From Parachlorella kessleri (lineage: Eukaryota > Chlorophyta > Trebouxiophyceae > Chlorellales > Chlorellaceae), in the NCBI GenBank assembly GCA_001598975.1, contig BBXU01001481.1:1-52865 (forward strand): 52,865 nucleotides of DNA, given 5' to 3'. This document shows positions 21,908 through 33,281 of this stretch, in pieces; positions within the stretch are counted from its first letter, which is position 1, and the number at the start of each line of letters is the position of its first letter. The translations under genes and the position numbers were made by a program. The notes under the pieces were generated by a model, which was given only the letters and a program-made list of their open reading frames with translations, ran no database searches and had not been told where the DNA came from.

Positions 21908-22490
21908 GGTCAACATTGACCTGAGCACCCAGGCCCCCATGACTCATCCGACTTACGAAGCCACCGCTATGCTTGTGAACAAGATGACAAAAGTGGTACA
22001 TCAAGCAGCCACCAACACCATGGTACAAGCTCCGCAGTTTGCCAAGCTGGACTTCTCGTATGTTGCGTGCCTGGATGGTGTATAGCGCAGCATTGACAGC
22101 AACAGTGGTCCCACTGCCCCAGCAAGCTTTGCAAGACGCTATCCAAGCTGGCGGGGACCAGCCACTGCACGTCTACAGCTCACCAGCCACAAACAGATGG
22201 GCAGAAGGAGCAGCCAACCGAACGGGGAGACGCTGAGGCGTATGTGGACACCGACACCACGAACGGGGATGACCACCTCTGGCAGGAGCAGAATTTGCCA
22301 TCAACAACGCCCCGCAAGTCTCACAAGGCCAGAGCCCATTCTACCTCAACTACGGCCAGCATCTTCTCTTGCCAGCCACGATGGCTCTGCCACTCTAGGG
22401 CCAGAGGAAGTGCCAAGCAGCCATTCATTTTGAAGCTCAAACTGGAGCAGATTTGCAGCGGGCAAACCAGCTGTTGCAAATCTGTTTGGG
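21908..22490 (+). mobile_element. Degenerate Ty3/Gypsy integrase fragment (plus orientation)
   Basis: Recognisable integrase pieces in shifting frames: an IDLSTQAPMTHPTYEA start, MLVNKMTKVVH, APQFAKL, LQDAI, a damaged version of the ...HPQTDGQTE...ANRT core (about 22175-22230), YVDTDTTNGDDHL (about 22240-22277), AEFAINNAPQ and GQSPFYLNYGQ. Frameshifts and stops break it up. No LTR or reverse transcriptase was seen, so this is a relic of the integrase end only. Confidence 0.8.
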
Positions 22491-22572
22491 ATGCAGAATC
22501 AATGGCTGTTTCGTTCTGTTGGTGGCACTGCGCCGCCACATCCATAGTGGCTGGCAAGTGGATAGGTTGGCC

Positions 22573-22800
22573 TTAGTTTAGGTAGAATGGACTCTGACCT
22601 GGTAAGTCTTGAGGGGCGTTGTTGATGGCGAACTCTGCTCCTGCCAGGTGGTCATCCCCGTTCGTGGTGTCGGTGTCCACGTAGGCCCTCAGGATCTCCA
22701 GCGTTTGGTTGGCTTGCTCCGTTTGCCCATCTGTTTGTGGGTGGTAGGCCGCAGATCTGCTGTGGCCGGTCCCCGGAGCTTCGTCCTGGTCGCTCAATCA
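22573..22800 (-). mobile_element. Ty3/Gypsy integrase fragment (minus orientation)
   Basis: A 75-codon open frame with the integrase core AYHPQTDGQTEQANQTLEIL, YVDTDTTNGDDHL, AEFAINNAPQDLPGQSPFYL. It overlaps in content with the plus-strand fragment, about 370 bp away, in inverted orientation. The shared block around YVDTDTTNGDDHL is nearly identical at base level, so both copies come from the same element family. Confidence 0.85.
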
Positions 22801-24016
22801 GTCCCTGGCTGGTCTCCGCCAGCCAAGCATCTTACAGATGCTCCTAGAGTAGCTTCACTGTTGCTCGATGGCATCGTAGAGAGAGTGCCGGTGGTCTGCT
22901 GTGAGATCGATAAGACTCATGCTCCCTATTATAAGCATTCTTAGATGAAGTGAGGACAAAGCAAACCTAGCGAATATATAGTTAGGCATGCCTTGGGACA
23001 ATGGAGGGAGGCCTTGGTTACGATCGAGGCAAATCTTGCATTTTTCGATGACTAACTAGCACCAGGCGGGGCGCAGGCGCTGGGCTACAAGCTTAAGCGT
23101 CACTGCGTCACACCCCTACCTTTCGATGGTAAGCGAAGAATGCCAGAACCTGTACCAGTGTACACGTGTACATCCACAAACACAGGGCATTTCAGCGCAG
23201 AAGGTGCACTTAAGGTCACCTTAATAAGGTGTTGTTGACTGGATCATGTTTGGTTCGATCTTTTTGAGCAGCACTTGGCGAGCGCCGCTGGAAACAAGAC
23301 CTAGCGTGTTGACAACGGGGACATGCGACGCCAGGAGGCCTCAGGACCCTTTAGCTGTATGGGCCGTGTCAACCTAACCGGTCATAAGTTGTCACCAGTC
23401 CCGTGTTCAACCGCGGTTAACCGGTCAGCACCAGTAAGGAAAACGGTGGCTGGACCGTCCCGCCACCGGTCACTGCACCACCTCACAGTTGGTCTCAGTG
23501 GGCAAGTGGAATTACAAGAAGATGACCATACTGCGCCCAGCGTGCAGTCCACAACATCTCTGCAAGCACTCTCGATGTCTGCTTGACAGCACAACACTGC
23601 CAGGGTTATGTCCACCCTAGAGCATCCAGATAGCAAGTGCTGCCAGCAGTATTGTCAGCCAAACATGGCAGACAGCCTGACTCACTACGAGAAGCCAGTG
23701 CTGAGCATCAGTAATCCAGCATGCTGAGAGAGCCAGGCAGCCCCATTTGGGCCTGTTATGCTAGATATCAGAAGGAAGGGCTACCCGTTCAGGTGGGCCC
23801 CATGCACAGCGCCTGGGCCATGGTTGGATCGACCAGTAGCGGGGCACATATGTTGGCCACACAGCTCGATTGCGGGTGGTTTTCCTCAGGCCACCTTTGC
23901 AGTTCTGGTTGCCACTGAACTTGCATGGGGCCCGACAATGGCGCCAAACAGCAGCAGAGGCAGCATGCTGCGGCATGCTGGGCTGCCACATGACAGCCTC
24001 CTAAACTTCCCCACTC
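22801..24016. other. Gene-poor stretch between Gypsy relic and MFS stop codon
   Basis: No exon recognised. The right part should be the 3' flank of the MFS gene; a minus-strand TGTAA at 23516-23512 is the only candidate signal noticed. ACCGGTCA-type words recur at 23375-23470. The open frames present have no recognisable domain. Confidence 0.4.
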
Positions 24017-27000
24017 TCAAGCCGTCTTTGGTGTCGCCTGGTTTTGCTCCTGCCCAAGGTTGCCAAAAGTGCTGAACAGCAGTAGAGCCAGCATGCTAGC
24101 AGCGCAGGCAGCGCAACCTCCCAGGAAGCAGCCGGTGCTGCCCATGCCGCGCCGCACGGTGAGGTCGGTGAGTCGCCCGGCTAGGGAATTACTCCAGGCC
24201 AGGGACACACCTGCACTCGAGGGTTGGAACGGGAGGAGATGTTACAGGCAATGTTCTCTAAGTACTGCGGGTGGCGAGTAGGCAGCACGACGGACAAACC
24301 CACTTGCCTCACCAATTAAGCATGAGGTAGGCACAAAACATGAAAAGGCATATATGCTGAACGGCCCTCCTTGCCTTCCCCCACCAGGCCACGCACCACC
24401 CCAACACATTCTCCCTTTTAGTCATTCTCAAGCACGAGTCCTCACCAAGCAGCAGGTCTATCAGCAACCACACCATGCCCGGAAGGCCGGTGTATGCAGT
24501 CAGGCCCCAGCGCTGCCTTGCTTTCAACTGTGTGACTCACCAAGCAGCAGGTCCGTGAGGGACCACACCGTGCCGGTAATCCTGCCAATGCCTGGGATGT
24601 GATTGTTGGGGATGTAGCTAGCCAGCATGCCAAACCCGACTCCCTGGGTCATGGACATGTGCACGCCCACGCACAGCGAGCCCAGCACCATGCCTGCAGG
24701 AGGGCAGAGTTATAGAAGCCAGGTTCAGTGAGGGGCCAGGTCAGTCAGCAGCCAAGCCCTGGTTCAGGTGCAAGGGCACATGAGCACAGTGAGCTTAGCA
24801 CCATGCCTGCAGGAGGGCCGCACAGTACAGGCTGGGTTAAGCATGGGTTTCTGTCATCCCAAGCATGTGTGGCTACAGCAACATGAAGGCGGGCCCTGCT
24901 ACAGCTCCCTGCAGCCTGGCTTTGCAATCCCTGCTGCCTTCCAAGCTGCCGTTCCATGAATGACAGAGGGTCCTCAGAGCCCTGTGAGGCTCTGTCCAGT
25001 TCGGCACACAAAGTGTTAAACTTCTTAAACGCCCCCTCCCCCCAAGCATCATCACATACCACCACCACCATCACCACCATTACCACACACACAAGCACAC
25101 CGCATCCCCCCTACCTAGCGTTGAGGGTATGAAGGCGTAGCAGAGGTCCCCCAGTATCAGCACCGCGATGCCTGCCAGCATCATGCTATTGCGAGCCCTC
25201 ACGCTCTCCCTGGCCTTCAGGCCCATGGGGGTTGCCTGTAGGAACAAGCATATATCAGTGTTGGGGCCCTATCACACGCACTCCATAATGGATGCGTATG
25301 CTTGTGTGCAGCTGTCACTTTCCTTGGCTTGTTGGCCTACGAGGGTGGGACTTCACACAAGAAAGGATGTACACGTCTCCTAGCAACTCCAAGGTTGGTG
25401 ACACCTGCTATTGGCAAAGCACTACACATCCAACCAGTTCTGGAGAGAGCATAGCGATGGTCAGGCAGCAGCTGCCCCCTTGCCGAGTCTCACACATTGT
25501 GCCATGCCAGGCAAGCCACTCTCAATGCCCACCAGGACATGTGCAGGTAGTCATTATTCCAGCTGACTCACCAGCAGCACCACGGGAGCCATGGAGCAGG
25601 CAGTCAGGATTGGCAGGTTGGCTCGATCCATCACCTGCATTGCACCCCTAGCAATACCGCCTTGCTCCCGCCACTCAGGGCAGCCTTTAACTATACAAGC
25701 ACGTCTTTACAATGATTTTTAGAAGAGTCAGGCGTGCGGCCCCTTAGACAAAGGAGTGGTGAGTGGCAACACCGGACGCATAAGCAGGATGCTAGAGCAG
25801 GCCCAGCAGGGTGTAGCGGCATCCTCAGCATGCCCAGCATTGTCTGACTCACCTCGGCAGCATGGATGGTGATAAACGCCACGTCAAAGCGTGCAGCATA
25901 CAGCAGGCACAGCGTGGCCAACGTCTGCCAGTAGGGCGCCCGGAGGGAGGTCACCACGGCCTTGGCCTTCTCCCAAGCTGTCAGGGGCACCTCGTCCATG
26001 CTTGCCAGGGAGGCTGCAAAGCAGGGAGAGGGGGGGGAGGTTACTGGATGCTTAGCAAATTAATTATCTCATCCGTATCCCAGCCCACCGCCCTGCATTT
26101 CAGAGGCCAAAGGTGTCTCTTCTATGCCCTGACCAGGGAGGCAGCACACAGGACTTGGAGACTGCATACGCTCAGTGCCATTAGTGCACCAGCTTCCTCT
26201 TCGCCGCACATGCCCTAATGCTGGCGGGAGCATGATTTACACAATTCTGCTAAACGCCCAAAGGTAGATCGCCGTCCATGTTGAGGTGGACCGGCAAACC
26301 CCACAGAAGAGCACCCCAGCCAACCCACCACCCCACACCAACCTTGCAGCCCTCCCCACACCTGCAACATGGGCGTCTGCTGCTGCCTTGCCCCGGCTGC
26401 CGCCAAATGCTGCGGCCACCAGCAGCAGCCCCAGCAGGGCGGGGATGGAAGACAAGGCAAAGGTGGTCACATAGTTCTTGCCGGAAGCAAGGAATGCCAT
26501 GGATGCCAGCGTGGTGCCGGCCAGCATGCCTAGCGTGGACAGCGAGTGCCGGAGGCCTGAATTAGTAGTAAGGGAGGGCAAGCGTCTGGCTGGTGGGCAT
26601 TGGGTGGAGAAGGACTGTGAAGGCCCTTTGCGGCTTGAAAGGAAAGGGGGTTGGCAGAAGGCAATGCCGGCTAGGGGCTCACAGGGAGGCTTCCATCGCA
26701 GCCCCGCCCTTGCTCTCCCCACCCACCCAGCAAGCACTCTGTCACACTTTCCTGCCAAGTGCAGCCGAGTCCCTTGTTAAATGGGAAGGGGCCTCCCATC
26801 AGGGGCCCACCAGGGGCTAGCTGTCAGCCTGACAGGCATCTGGGGAACCAACGGGGGGTTCTGAGTAGTAAGGACTCACTAAAGGCGGCTGCTGGGCTGT
26901 CTCCTGACTGGTGGGCCAGGTCACCCACCAGGGCCTTGGAGGGAGCCTCACGGATGCCCTTGATGGTGCGGTCAAAGATCTGCAGTTGTGGTGGGCCAAG

Positions 27001-28625
27001 TGGGGTGAGGTTGTCACCCGGCAACTTAGCGGTGCGTAATATAGAGCCCAGGGACCGTGCGCCTCTTCCTATAGGCTCCTGGTGCACCCCATGGCTTGTT
27101 GGTGCTCTTGCCAACGCTGCTGTGCAGTGTTGCTACACAGAGACAACACAGAGGGCCAGCCCACATGCGATATAGACCCATTACTCCCCGCAGGCTTCAC
27201 CGTAAAAGCAAGCCCCTCATATGATGCAAAAAAAATGATGCCTCACAAGACAGTAGACACCGCAACAGAGCATGGCTTAGGGACTCGCCTTGAGGCCCGC
27301 TATCCAGTACCAGCATGCCGTAACGCCCAGGGTAGCATGAATGATGCCGCACGCACCAAAGGCTGCAAAGCAAGGAAGGGGGCATGCGAGGGAGCAGGCC
27401 AGCAAAGTTCGGGGGCGGACTGAGTTAGCCACAGGAAGCTGCCATCTGGTCATTCATCTCCCAAATGGCACCTGATTCGTGTCGCTGCCACTCGGCCTTA
27501 GAGGAGGCATGCCAGTGCAGGCTGAGTGCCATAAACACCAACAGAGAATTTGTGTCGCTGGTCCTACTCAGCAGGTTAAGCTATGAAGGTTCGGGTGGCC
27601 AGCCTGACCTGGTTTGCAGATGGCGGTCATGGCAGTCCCTATGAGTACCATGCGGGCAGGGGATAGGACATCAGCCAACCGGCCACTGACCACCCCAGAT
27701 GCCCGGGCCACAAATTGAAGGAGGCCGTGCAAGTTGCCCATCTGCACCAGGGAAGGAGGAAAGGGTAAAACTTCAATGGAGATGGCCTGAGCGAGAGGAA
27801 GGGGTGCAGGACATGGAGTGAGAGAACTGTTGCTGCAAGCGCTTTTTAACGACTTAAGCCAAAGAGTAGTGCTGCGGTGGGGCAAGGCCACCGCGCTGTT
27901 TGCTAAGTGAGGCCATGACCCACCGAGGTATTACTGAGGTGCAGCACCTCACTCATGTAGAGGGGAAGGTAGGTGTCATGCATCAGGGTGGCGATGGAAG
28001 CCAGCATCTGGGCTGCAAGTGGGCAGCAGAGACCAAAACATAAAAGTCAGTCAAATTTACCTGCCTATCAGGGCAATATAGTTATACAAGAATGGTCAAA
28101 GAACCTTGGGAAGCAATGAGCGGTGAAAGGTGATAGGACATAAGGTTGGCCTGTTGGGATTATTCGCTGCTTTCTTCAGGTTACTGACGTTGTCCTGAAG
28201 CCCAGTGTAAGCCCACTGGCGTGCCCACTTTAGCAGGTACCCTACCTGGTCAACGAACATAATCCAGCAAGCAGATGCGCTGATTCTGCACCCCATAGGA
28301 GTTTCTGCCCTGAAAGGCCCTTTTTAGGCTCACCCGTACTAAGCGCCACCAGCTTGCTGTTCGCCCCCTCATTACTGAGAGGTGTAAGGAAACCCCCTGG
28401 TGTGTACCTCTCTTTTGGCTTGTACTGCGGTTGGGCTTCGTCGCCAGCTGCTGTTGCGGTGTTGTAGATCACGTAGTGGCGCCGCACACAGTGGCTGTGG
28501 TGCACCGCCCTTGCCGCTGCTTCCCAAAGGGGGCAGCAGAGGAGTCCTCTAAGGGGTGGCCGTCGTTGGGCTAGCCCAGCAGACGTGCCGGGCCAGACCA
28601 GGACGGCACCTGATGTCCCTGGCAT
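24017..28625 (-). CDS. Major facilitator superfamily transporter, 524 aa, 11 exons
   Basis: Multi-pass membrane carrier; substrate unknown. Exons: 28625..28334, 28012..27924, 27741..27609, 27362..27289, 26979..26880, 26556..26362, 26013..25853, 25634..25572, 25235..25115, 24693..24541, 24210..24017; all phases agree. The first ~97 residues are Arg/Ala-rich and precede the first membrane segment, so they may be an organelle transit peptide. MFS marks: SQMLASIATLMHDTYLPLY-type TM1 (here AQML...), GRLADVLSPARM (motif A) at about 147-160, a short exon with ATLGVTACWYWIAGLK, then DRTIKGIREAPSKAL at 199-213, which matches the D-R-x-x-K-G-x-R-x-A-P signature of a bacterial-type MFS group. Intron 4 begins with GC (CTCAAG|GCGAGT) rather than GT. 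Introns 9 and 10 contain echoes of both edges of exon 10. The start exon is supported by phase and position only. Confidence 0.85.
24426..24500 (-). repeat. Copy of the MFS exon 10 donor edge in intron 10
   Basis: Minus strand: ATGGTGTGGTTGCTGATAGA then CCTGCTGCTTG|GTGAGGA ends at 24446; the real exon end (24541) reads CACGGTGTGGTCCCTCACGG then ACCTGCTGCTTG|GTGAGTC. The offset is 95 bp. The copy retains a usable GT donor. Confidence 0.8.
24783..24825 (-). repeat. Copy of the MFS exon 10 acceptor edge in intron 9
   Basis: Minus strand: GCCCTCCTGCAG|GCATGGTG recurs exactly at the copy (exon-like start at 24806) and at the real exon start (24693), 113 bp apart. Further into the exon the copy reads CTAAGCTCACTGTGC against CTGGGCTCGCTGTGC. 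Confidence 0.85.
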
Positions 28626-29339
28626 TGCAGCTGCCTGTGACTAGTAATGCAGACAAAACCCGCCCTGCAGCCAGGCAGCGGGAGTACTTGGCCGAAACCT
28701 GACATGTTGCCAAGCACTACCATGGCAAGATGGGGTGGGAGGTGAACACGCCTAGGGACACGCCCTCGTTGGTCGAACAGGTGGTGTCCTTGGGAGATGA
28801 TCCACTTGCCTGCGATGCCCTGAGCTATGGTTAGAATTGCAGTGCGCTCCGGGCGCGATGGTGGTCCAGATATCGTCTCTGCACTGCTGTGTGCTTCTAG
28901 TAGACCGTAGCTACGAGTAGAAACGTTAAACCCAAACAGGACGTGGGTTGGCAAGGAGGGCCCCCCTAGGGGGGGCAAGCTACGAAACTGGCCACGCTGG
29001 CGGGCGCTAGTACACGTAACATGGCCTGCTCTGTAGAGGCACTACCTCTACTAGCTTAATAGTGTAGCACATGCTGCTTCATGCTTGCAATTTCCACGCA
29101 ACCGAGGCTGGCATGGCGTTGAACACTACACTAGCATGAACCACGGGCTGCTGATTCAGCACTGTTTACCGGTTCAGCGTTCAGTTGCGAGCCACCGACT
29201 AGATACTACAGTGCGTCCACATCACAGGTGCTGTGTAAAGCTTGTGTTATCACTGACACTGACATGGAGCACAAGACGCCAAGCAGGCTGCAGAAGATCA
29301 GCAAGCCGGGAGATGCTATGCCACTCCACTTGCCAGCTG
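28626..29339. other. Intergenic: ARP7 3' flank and MFS promoter
   Basis: 714 bp. A minus-strand open frame (28978-28571) runs into MFS exon 1 in another frame. It has no domain I recognise and no splice support, so it is not called. Confidence 0.45.
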
Positions 29340-32300
29340 TTAGCTGCACTTCTTGTGCACTACAAGGGGCCCATACTCGTCATACTCGGCCTTGGAGATG
29401 TACAAGTTCTGGCCCTGCCCAAACACCACCTGCGCCAGGGCAGAGTAGGTGTGAATCGGATATGGTGCCTGGGTACCATCAACCCAGCAACTGCTAGCAT
29501 GCCAGGGCAGGAGCGTGTGCCAAGAGTGGGTTGCACTAAGCACCCAGTGTGGGTTTCACTAAGCACCTAACAATTCACAATGCCTAGAGCCCTGTTCGCA
29601 TCGATGACATAGCGAGGCAGCGATGCAGTCTCATATGACCCTCAGAGCCTCCCCCACTGGCTACCGCGTACCTTAGCCAGCAGCGCCCCACCCATCCAAG
29701 CCGCCACCTTGGCGGTGTGCTCTGGCATGTACTCCGGCACAGAACAGATCCCCGGCTGCGACGGCGGCGGCGCCAGCGCCCGGACTTCCGTCAACAGGCG
29801 CCGGGAGAGGCCTGGGGCGCCGGCAGCACCGCCACACACAAAGATGTTTTCCATAAGGGCCTGCACCACCCGGCAAAGCTATGCATGTGGTGCAACACCC
29901 TTGTAGGATCAAGGTGCTGCCTTCGCTATAACGAACCTGAATACCTGCCACCGCATCACCCAGCAGCAAACCTACCATGAGCTAACATCCAATGTCACTT
30001 AGCTGAGCAGCTTCAGCGGCTGAATGCCTTTTCGGTAGGCCTGCTCCTCAATGTTTACACATGTCAGATACACCCGCAGCCTTACATTATCTGACTTTTT
30101 TAAGGCAGCAAGGCAACTCCAGTGCACTCTGCAGCAGGCCTTGCACGGTCAACCCACATTGCAAAGGCTGTGCACCCAGCCGATAGCAGGACACACCAAC
30201 GGCAAAGCAAGGAGGTAAAGACAGAAGGAGCAACCCACCTTGCGCGTGTCCTTCTCAGGGTATGACACCCCCGCTGTCACAACCACCTCCGCTAACGTTG
30301 GCAGCTGCAGTGTGGAGCGGAAGGGCGCAAGAGCCCACGTGAAGACCTGAAAATGCTGTGCTTTGCAGGGTTTTGCACCTGTGTGCGCAAGCCCCAGCTG
30401 TGATGGTCTCCATGCACTTGAGCACTGACAACCAGACAAGGCAAACTGGCGCAAAAGCCTCAAGCAGGTAAGCTGTGAAAGCTGATTAACAGCAAGATGA
30501 GGGCACTGTTGCCTGCCGATTATCATTCATGTGCTCATGGTTCATGGCCTGACTCATACTAGGCAGCAATCGCCTCATGATAGACTCTCAGGCTGCACAA
30601 CTCCAGCACCCCACCATCCACCTGCATCCCTAGCAGTGAGGGCGACAGCAACGCCTGGAATAGCTGTTCTCCGTCTTCCCGTTGCACGGTAAATGTCTGG
30701 CCGTCGGGCAGCGTATGGCTTACTTGCACCTACATCAAAGGCAGGGGATCGAGCAGAAGAAGGCTTAAGAGAGTTGTGGTCCTGTCTACTGGTCCAGTCA
30801 AGTACCTGCATTTATGCAGGCTTGGGGGAGCACAAAGGTGCCCTGCCACTCAGGTTGGACTCAAGGGGGGGGGGGGACAGCCACTTATCGCCATGTGTCT
30901 GGCACAGCTGTCGGATCATGTGAGGCCCTGAACCACTATAAAGGCTTGCTTGCCGACAAACACCAACACTTGCAAACTGCCATTACCTCCCCTGCCGCCG
31001 CCTTCCCGTCTCCCAGCGCTGCCCCAGCTGTGGGGGCGCCTGGTCCAGTCGCGCCTGCCGCCGCTGCCACATCCGTCCCTGCCGCTCTCAACGATGCTTT
31101 CTTCAGGGACTCTACATCCGCATTTCTCATGCCTAGGGACTCCGGCAGGACCACCCCTCTCGCCGCAATCAGCTTGGCCATCAGCCGGTTGAGGTCCCGG
31201 CTGCCATAGGGCAGGCGCCGGCAGGTGGATGGCAGCAGGAGGCCCTCCATGACGGGGGCCACATCTGCAGCGGCAGCAGCTGTGTTAGCAGTGGGTTGGC
31301 CAGCAGTTGGTGAGCAAGAAGGGTAGCAGTTCTTCCAGGTCACTGCTGCAAATTGACACGGCACTGTGTAAGTATCAGACACTCACAGCAGTCTGGAGGA
31401 CCTTCTCATATAAGGAGCTTCAGCACGTTCCCAAGCAACTATGCAAGGTGCTCTTACCTGTCGTCTGCTCTCCAATGTCCACCACTATGCCGTTGAGCTT
31501 GCCGATTGAGTAGAGGCTCAGCACCGCTTGGTCGCTAACAAAGTACCCAGCGGTGTTGAAGGTCTCAAACATGAGGGATGCCATGCGCTCCCTGTCCGGC
31601 CGGGAGGTCAGGATGGGGTCTGCCAGCAGAAGGTTGGTCTCCTCACCCTCCACCCACCCCAGCTGCAGGGATAACAGATAACAGGCAGTAGTGAGCCAGC
31701 AGGAGCCGTGCACGAGCCCTGACAAAACTGCTGCTGGCAGTAGGGGGTCTGATAGCAGCAGCTTGGCTCGTTCTCCCTTCACCCAACCCAGCTGCAGGGC
31801 ATGAGGTGCAGCAAGGTTTCTCAGGTTGACAATGCTTGTCTACAACCCTGCCAAAGTCAGCATAAGGCGGGGTCGGCTTGCGCGTTTCACCATTCCAACC
31901 ATTCAAGTTCTTGGCGGAGGATGGGTGGGCCCTGCTGGACACCACATGCCATCCTGCCTGACATAGCAATTGCAGTGCTACATGATTGAGAGGCACACAG
32001 GAAGCCACCCCACAAGCAAAGAAACAGTCATGCCAAGCATGCACCTGCTGGCAAAGTGCCCAGCAGACAGAACAATAAAACGTGCACGCCTGCCAGCACA
32101 ACAATTTGCAACAATACCCAGCACTCAACAACTTGCCTCGTCATACAGCACATAGTGCAAGAGCGTCTCCAGGGCGTCCCAGTTCTGGACCACCCCTTGC
32201 TGTATTGGGTGCAACACCGTGGCTCCTGCCGCCAGCCTTGAAGGCGCCGCGCCGTTGCCGCTGGCTTCAGGTGGTGTGGCTGCCTGGCCCGCCTCGCCGT

Positions 32301-32607
32301 CTGGGAGCTGCCTCACCTCTGCTGGTGTGATCTGCACGCAACACATGCACCATCCTGGCCACTTGGTCCTTGACTGAGGGAAGTACAGGTGTGAAGGATC
32401 CAAGGCCTTGCCGCTCGTGCTTGCCAGTTGCTTCCAACTCAAGCCCTGCACCGCCTTGATAAGCACGTACTGACGTAGTTGCAGCTGAGAAGTTGCGCTC
32501 AGCCTCACCACCCTAGGCTCATCATCGCTGGGGAAGCCGAAAACGTAGCCAGCCTTGATTGTGCTGTTGCCAAGGTCGACCACTAGAGAGCTGTCTAGTG
32601 CTGACAT
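29340..32607 (-). CDS. ARP7: Actin-related protein ARP7, 423 aa, 8 exons
   Basis: Nuclear actin-related protein; in plants ARP7 is a subunit of SWI/SNF-type chromatin remodellers. Exons: 32607..32509, 32331..32137, 31662..31458, 31264..30987, 30729..30622, 30346..30239, 29860..29672, 29429..29340, all in phase to TAA. Marks: VVDLGNSTIKAGYVF (phosphate-binding strand), QNWDALETLLHYVL, LGWVEGEETNLLLADP, LMFETFNTAGYFVSDQAVLSL, the second phosphate loop VVDIGEQTT, then VAPVMEG, LPDGQTFTV, MENIFVCGG, VPEYMPEHTAKVAAWMGGAL and the ARP7-type end KAEYDEYGPLVVHKKC. It is about 60 aa longer than plant ARP7, mainly from an Ala/Gly-rich insert in exon 4 (near 31020-31090) and extra residues in exon 2. Intron 2 starts with GC (GACGAG|GCAAGT). 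Confidence 0.92.
31731..31800 (-). repeat. Copy of the ARP7 exon 3 acceptor edge in intron 2 (in-frame alternative acceptor)
   Basis: Minus strand: CCCTGCAG|CTGGGTTGGGTG, then GAGCCAAGCTGCTGCT and TCAGACCCC, mirrors the real exon start (31662) CCCTGCAG|CTGGGGTGGGTG. Encoded: LGWVKGERAKLLLSDPLL versus LGWVEGEETNLLLADPIL. The copy's exon-like start is 31791, 129 nt from the real one. The whole 129 nt is open in frame, so use of the outer acceptor would add 43 residues without a stop. Confidence 0.85.
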
Positions 32608-33281
32608 GAGGTATATTCAAGGCTTCCTGAAGGCTCAAGAGGCCCGAGCACTTCATCATTGCCTGATCATAATAGGCAAGGACAATTTGGCTTCCCGCAC
32701 AATTTCATCATCTTAGTAGCATGCACAAGTCTAGTTCAGACATAGCTATCGTCATAACCGCACTTGTGCCTGCTACGCGTGGCTTGGTAGAGCGTGGCGC
32801 AGGCGCCCCACCACTGTCCTGGTGCCCGGGCGGCCCGGGGGGGGAAGACAGTTGCGACGTATTTATTTAGGGTGGCAGGTACTGCTATCAGAAATGAGGT
32901 ACGGGTAGAACCGAGCTGATAGTATTGTCTGTGCTTGATGTGAACTTCTGAGGTCAACTGGGCGGCTTTACTGTCCATTAGACTTGATTGGTTTCTGGCA
33001 AGATTACTGTACAACCATGGTTGGGCAACAAGGGCACCTCCTCAATGCAGTGCCAACCAAGGAAATCTTGAGGAATCTGGACAACTAAAATGACACTCCG
33101 TGCCAGCCACACTAACAAACGGAATCTAGTGAGCCATTGCATGCGAAAACAGAACAAAGTGAATGCAGCCGCACTTGAGTCTCCATCAACGGGAGTTGCC
33201 TGCATGTGCCTTTGCAATACCAAATGAAGCCGCATGCAAAGAAGTAGTCAACCCTGAAACAACTGCATATGAACTGCATTG
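32608..33281. other. Intergenic: ARP7 promoter and 3' flank of F-box/LRR gene A
   Basis: No exon recognised in 674 bp. Contains a GC-rich palindromic patch near 32820-32845 (CCCGGGCGGCCCGGG). Confidence 0.45.

Noticed and set aside
21908..22800. A complete Gypsy retrotransposon
   Set aside because: Only integrase pieces are present, in two orientations and with broken frames; no LTRs, gag, protease or reverse transcriptase seen.
28571..28978. 135-codon minus-strand frame overlapping MFS exon 1
   Set aside because: Different frame from the exon that splices in phase into the MFS core; no family recognised.
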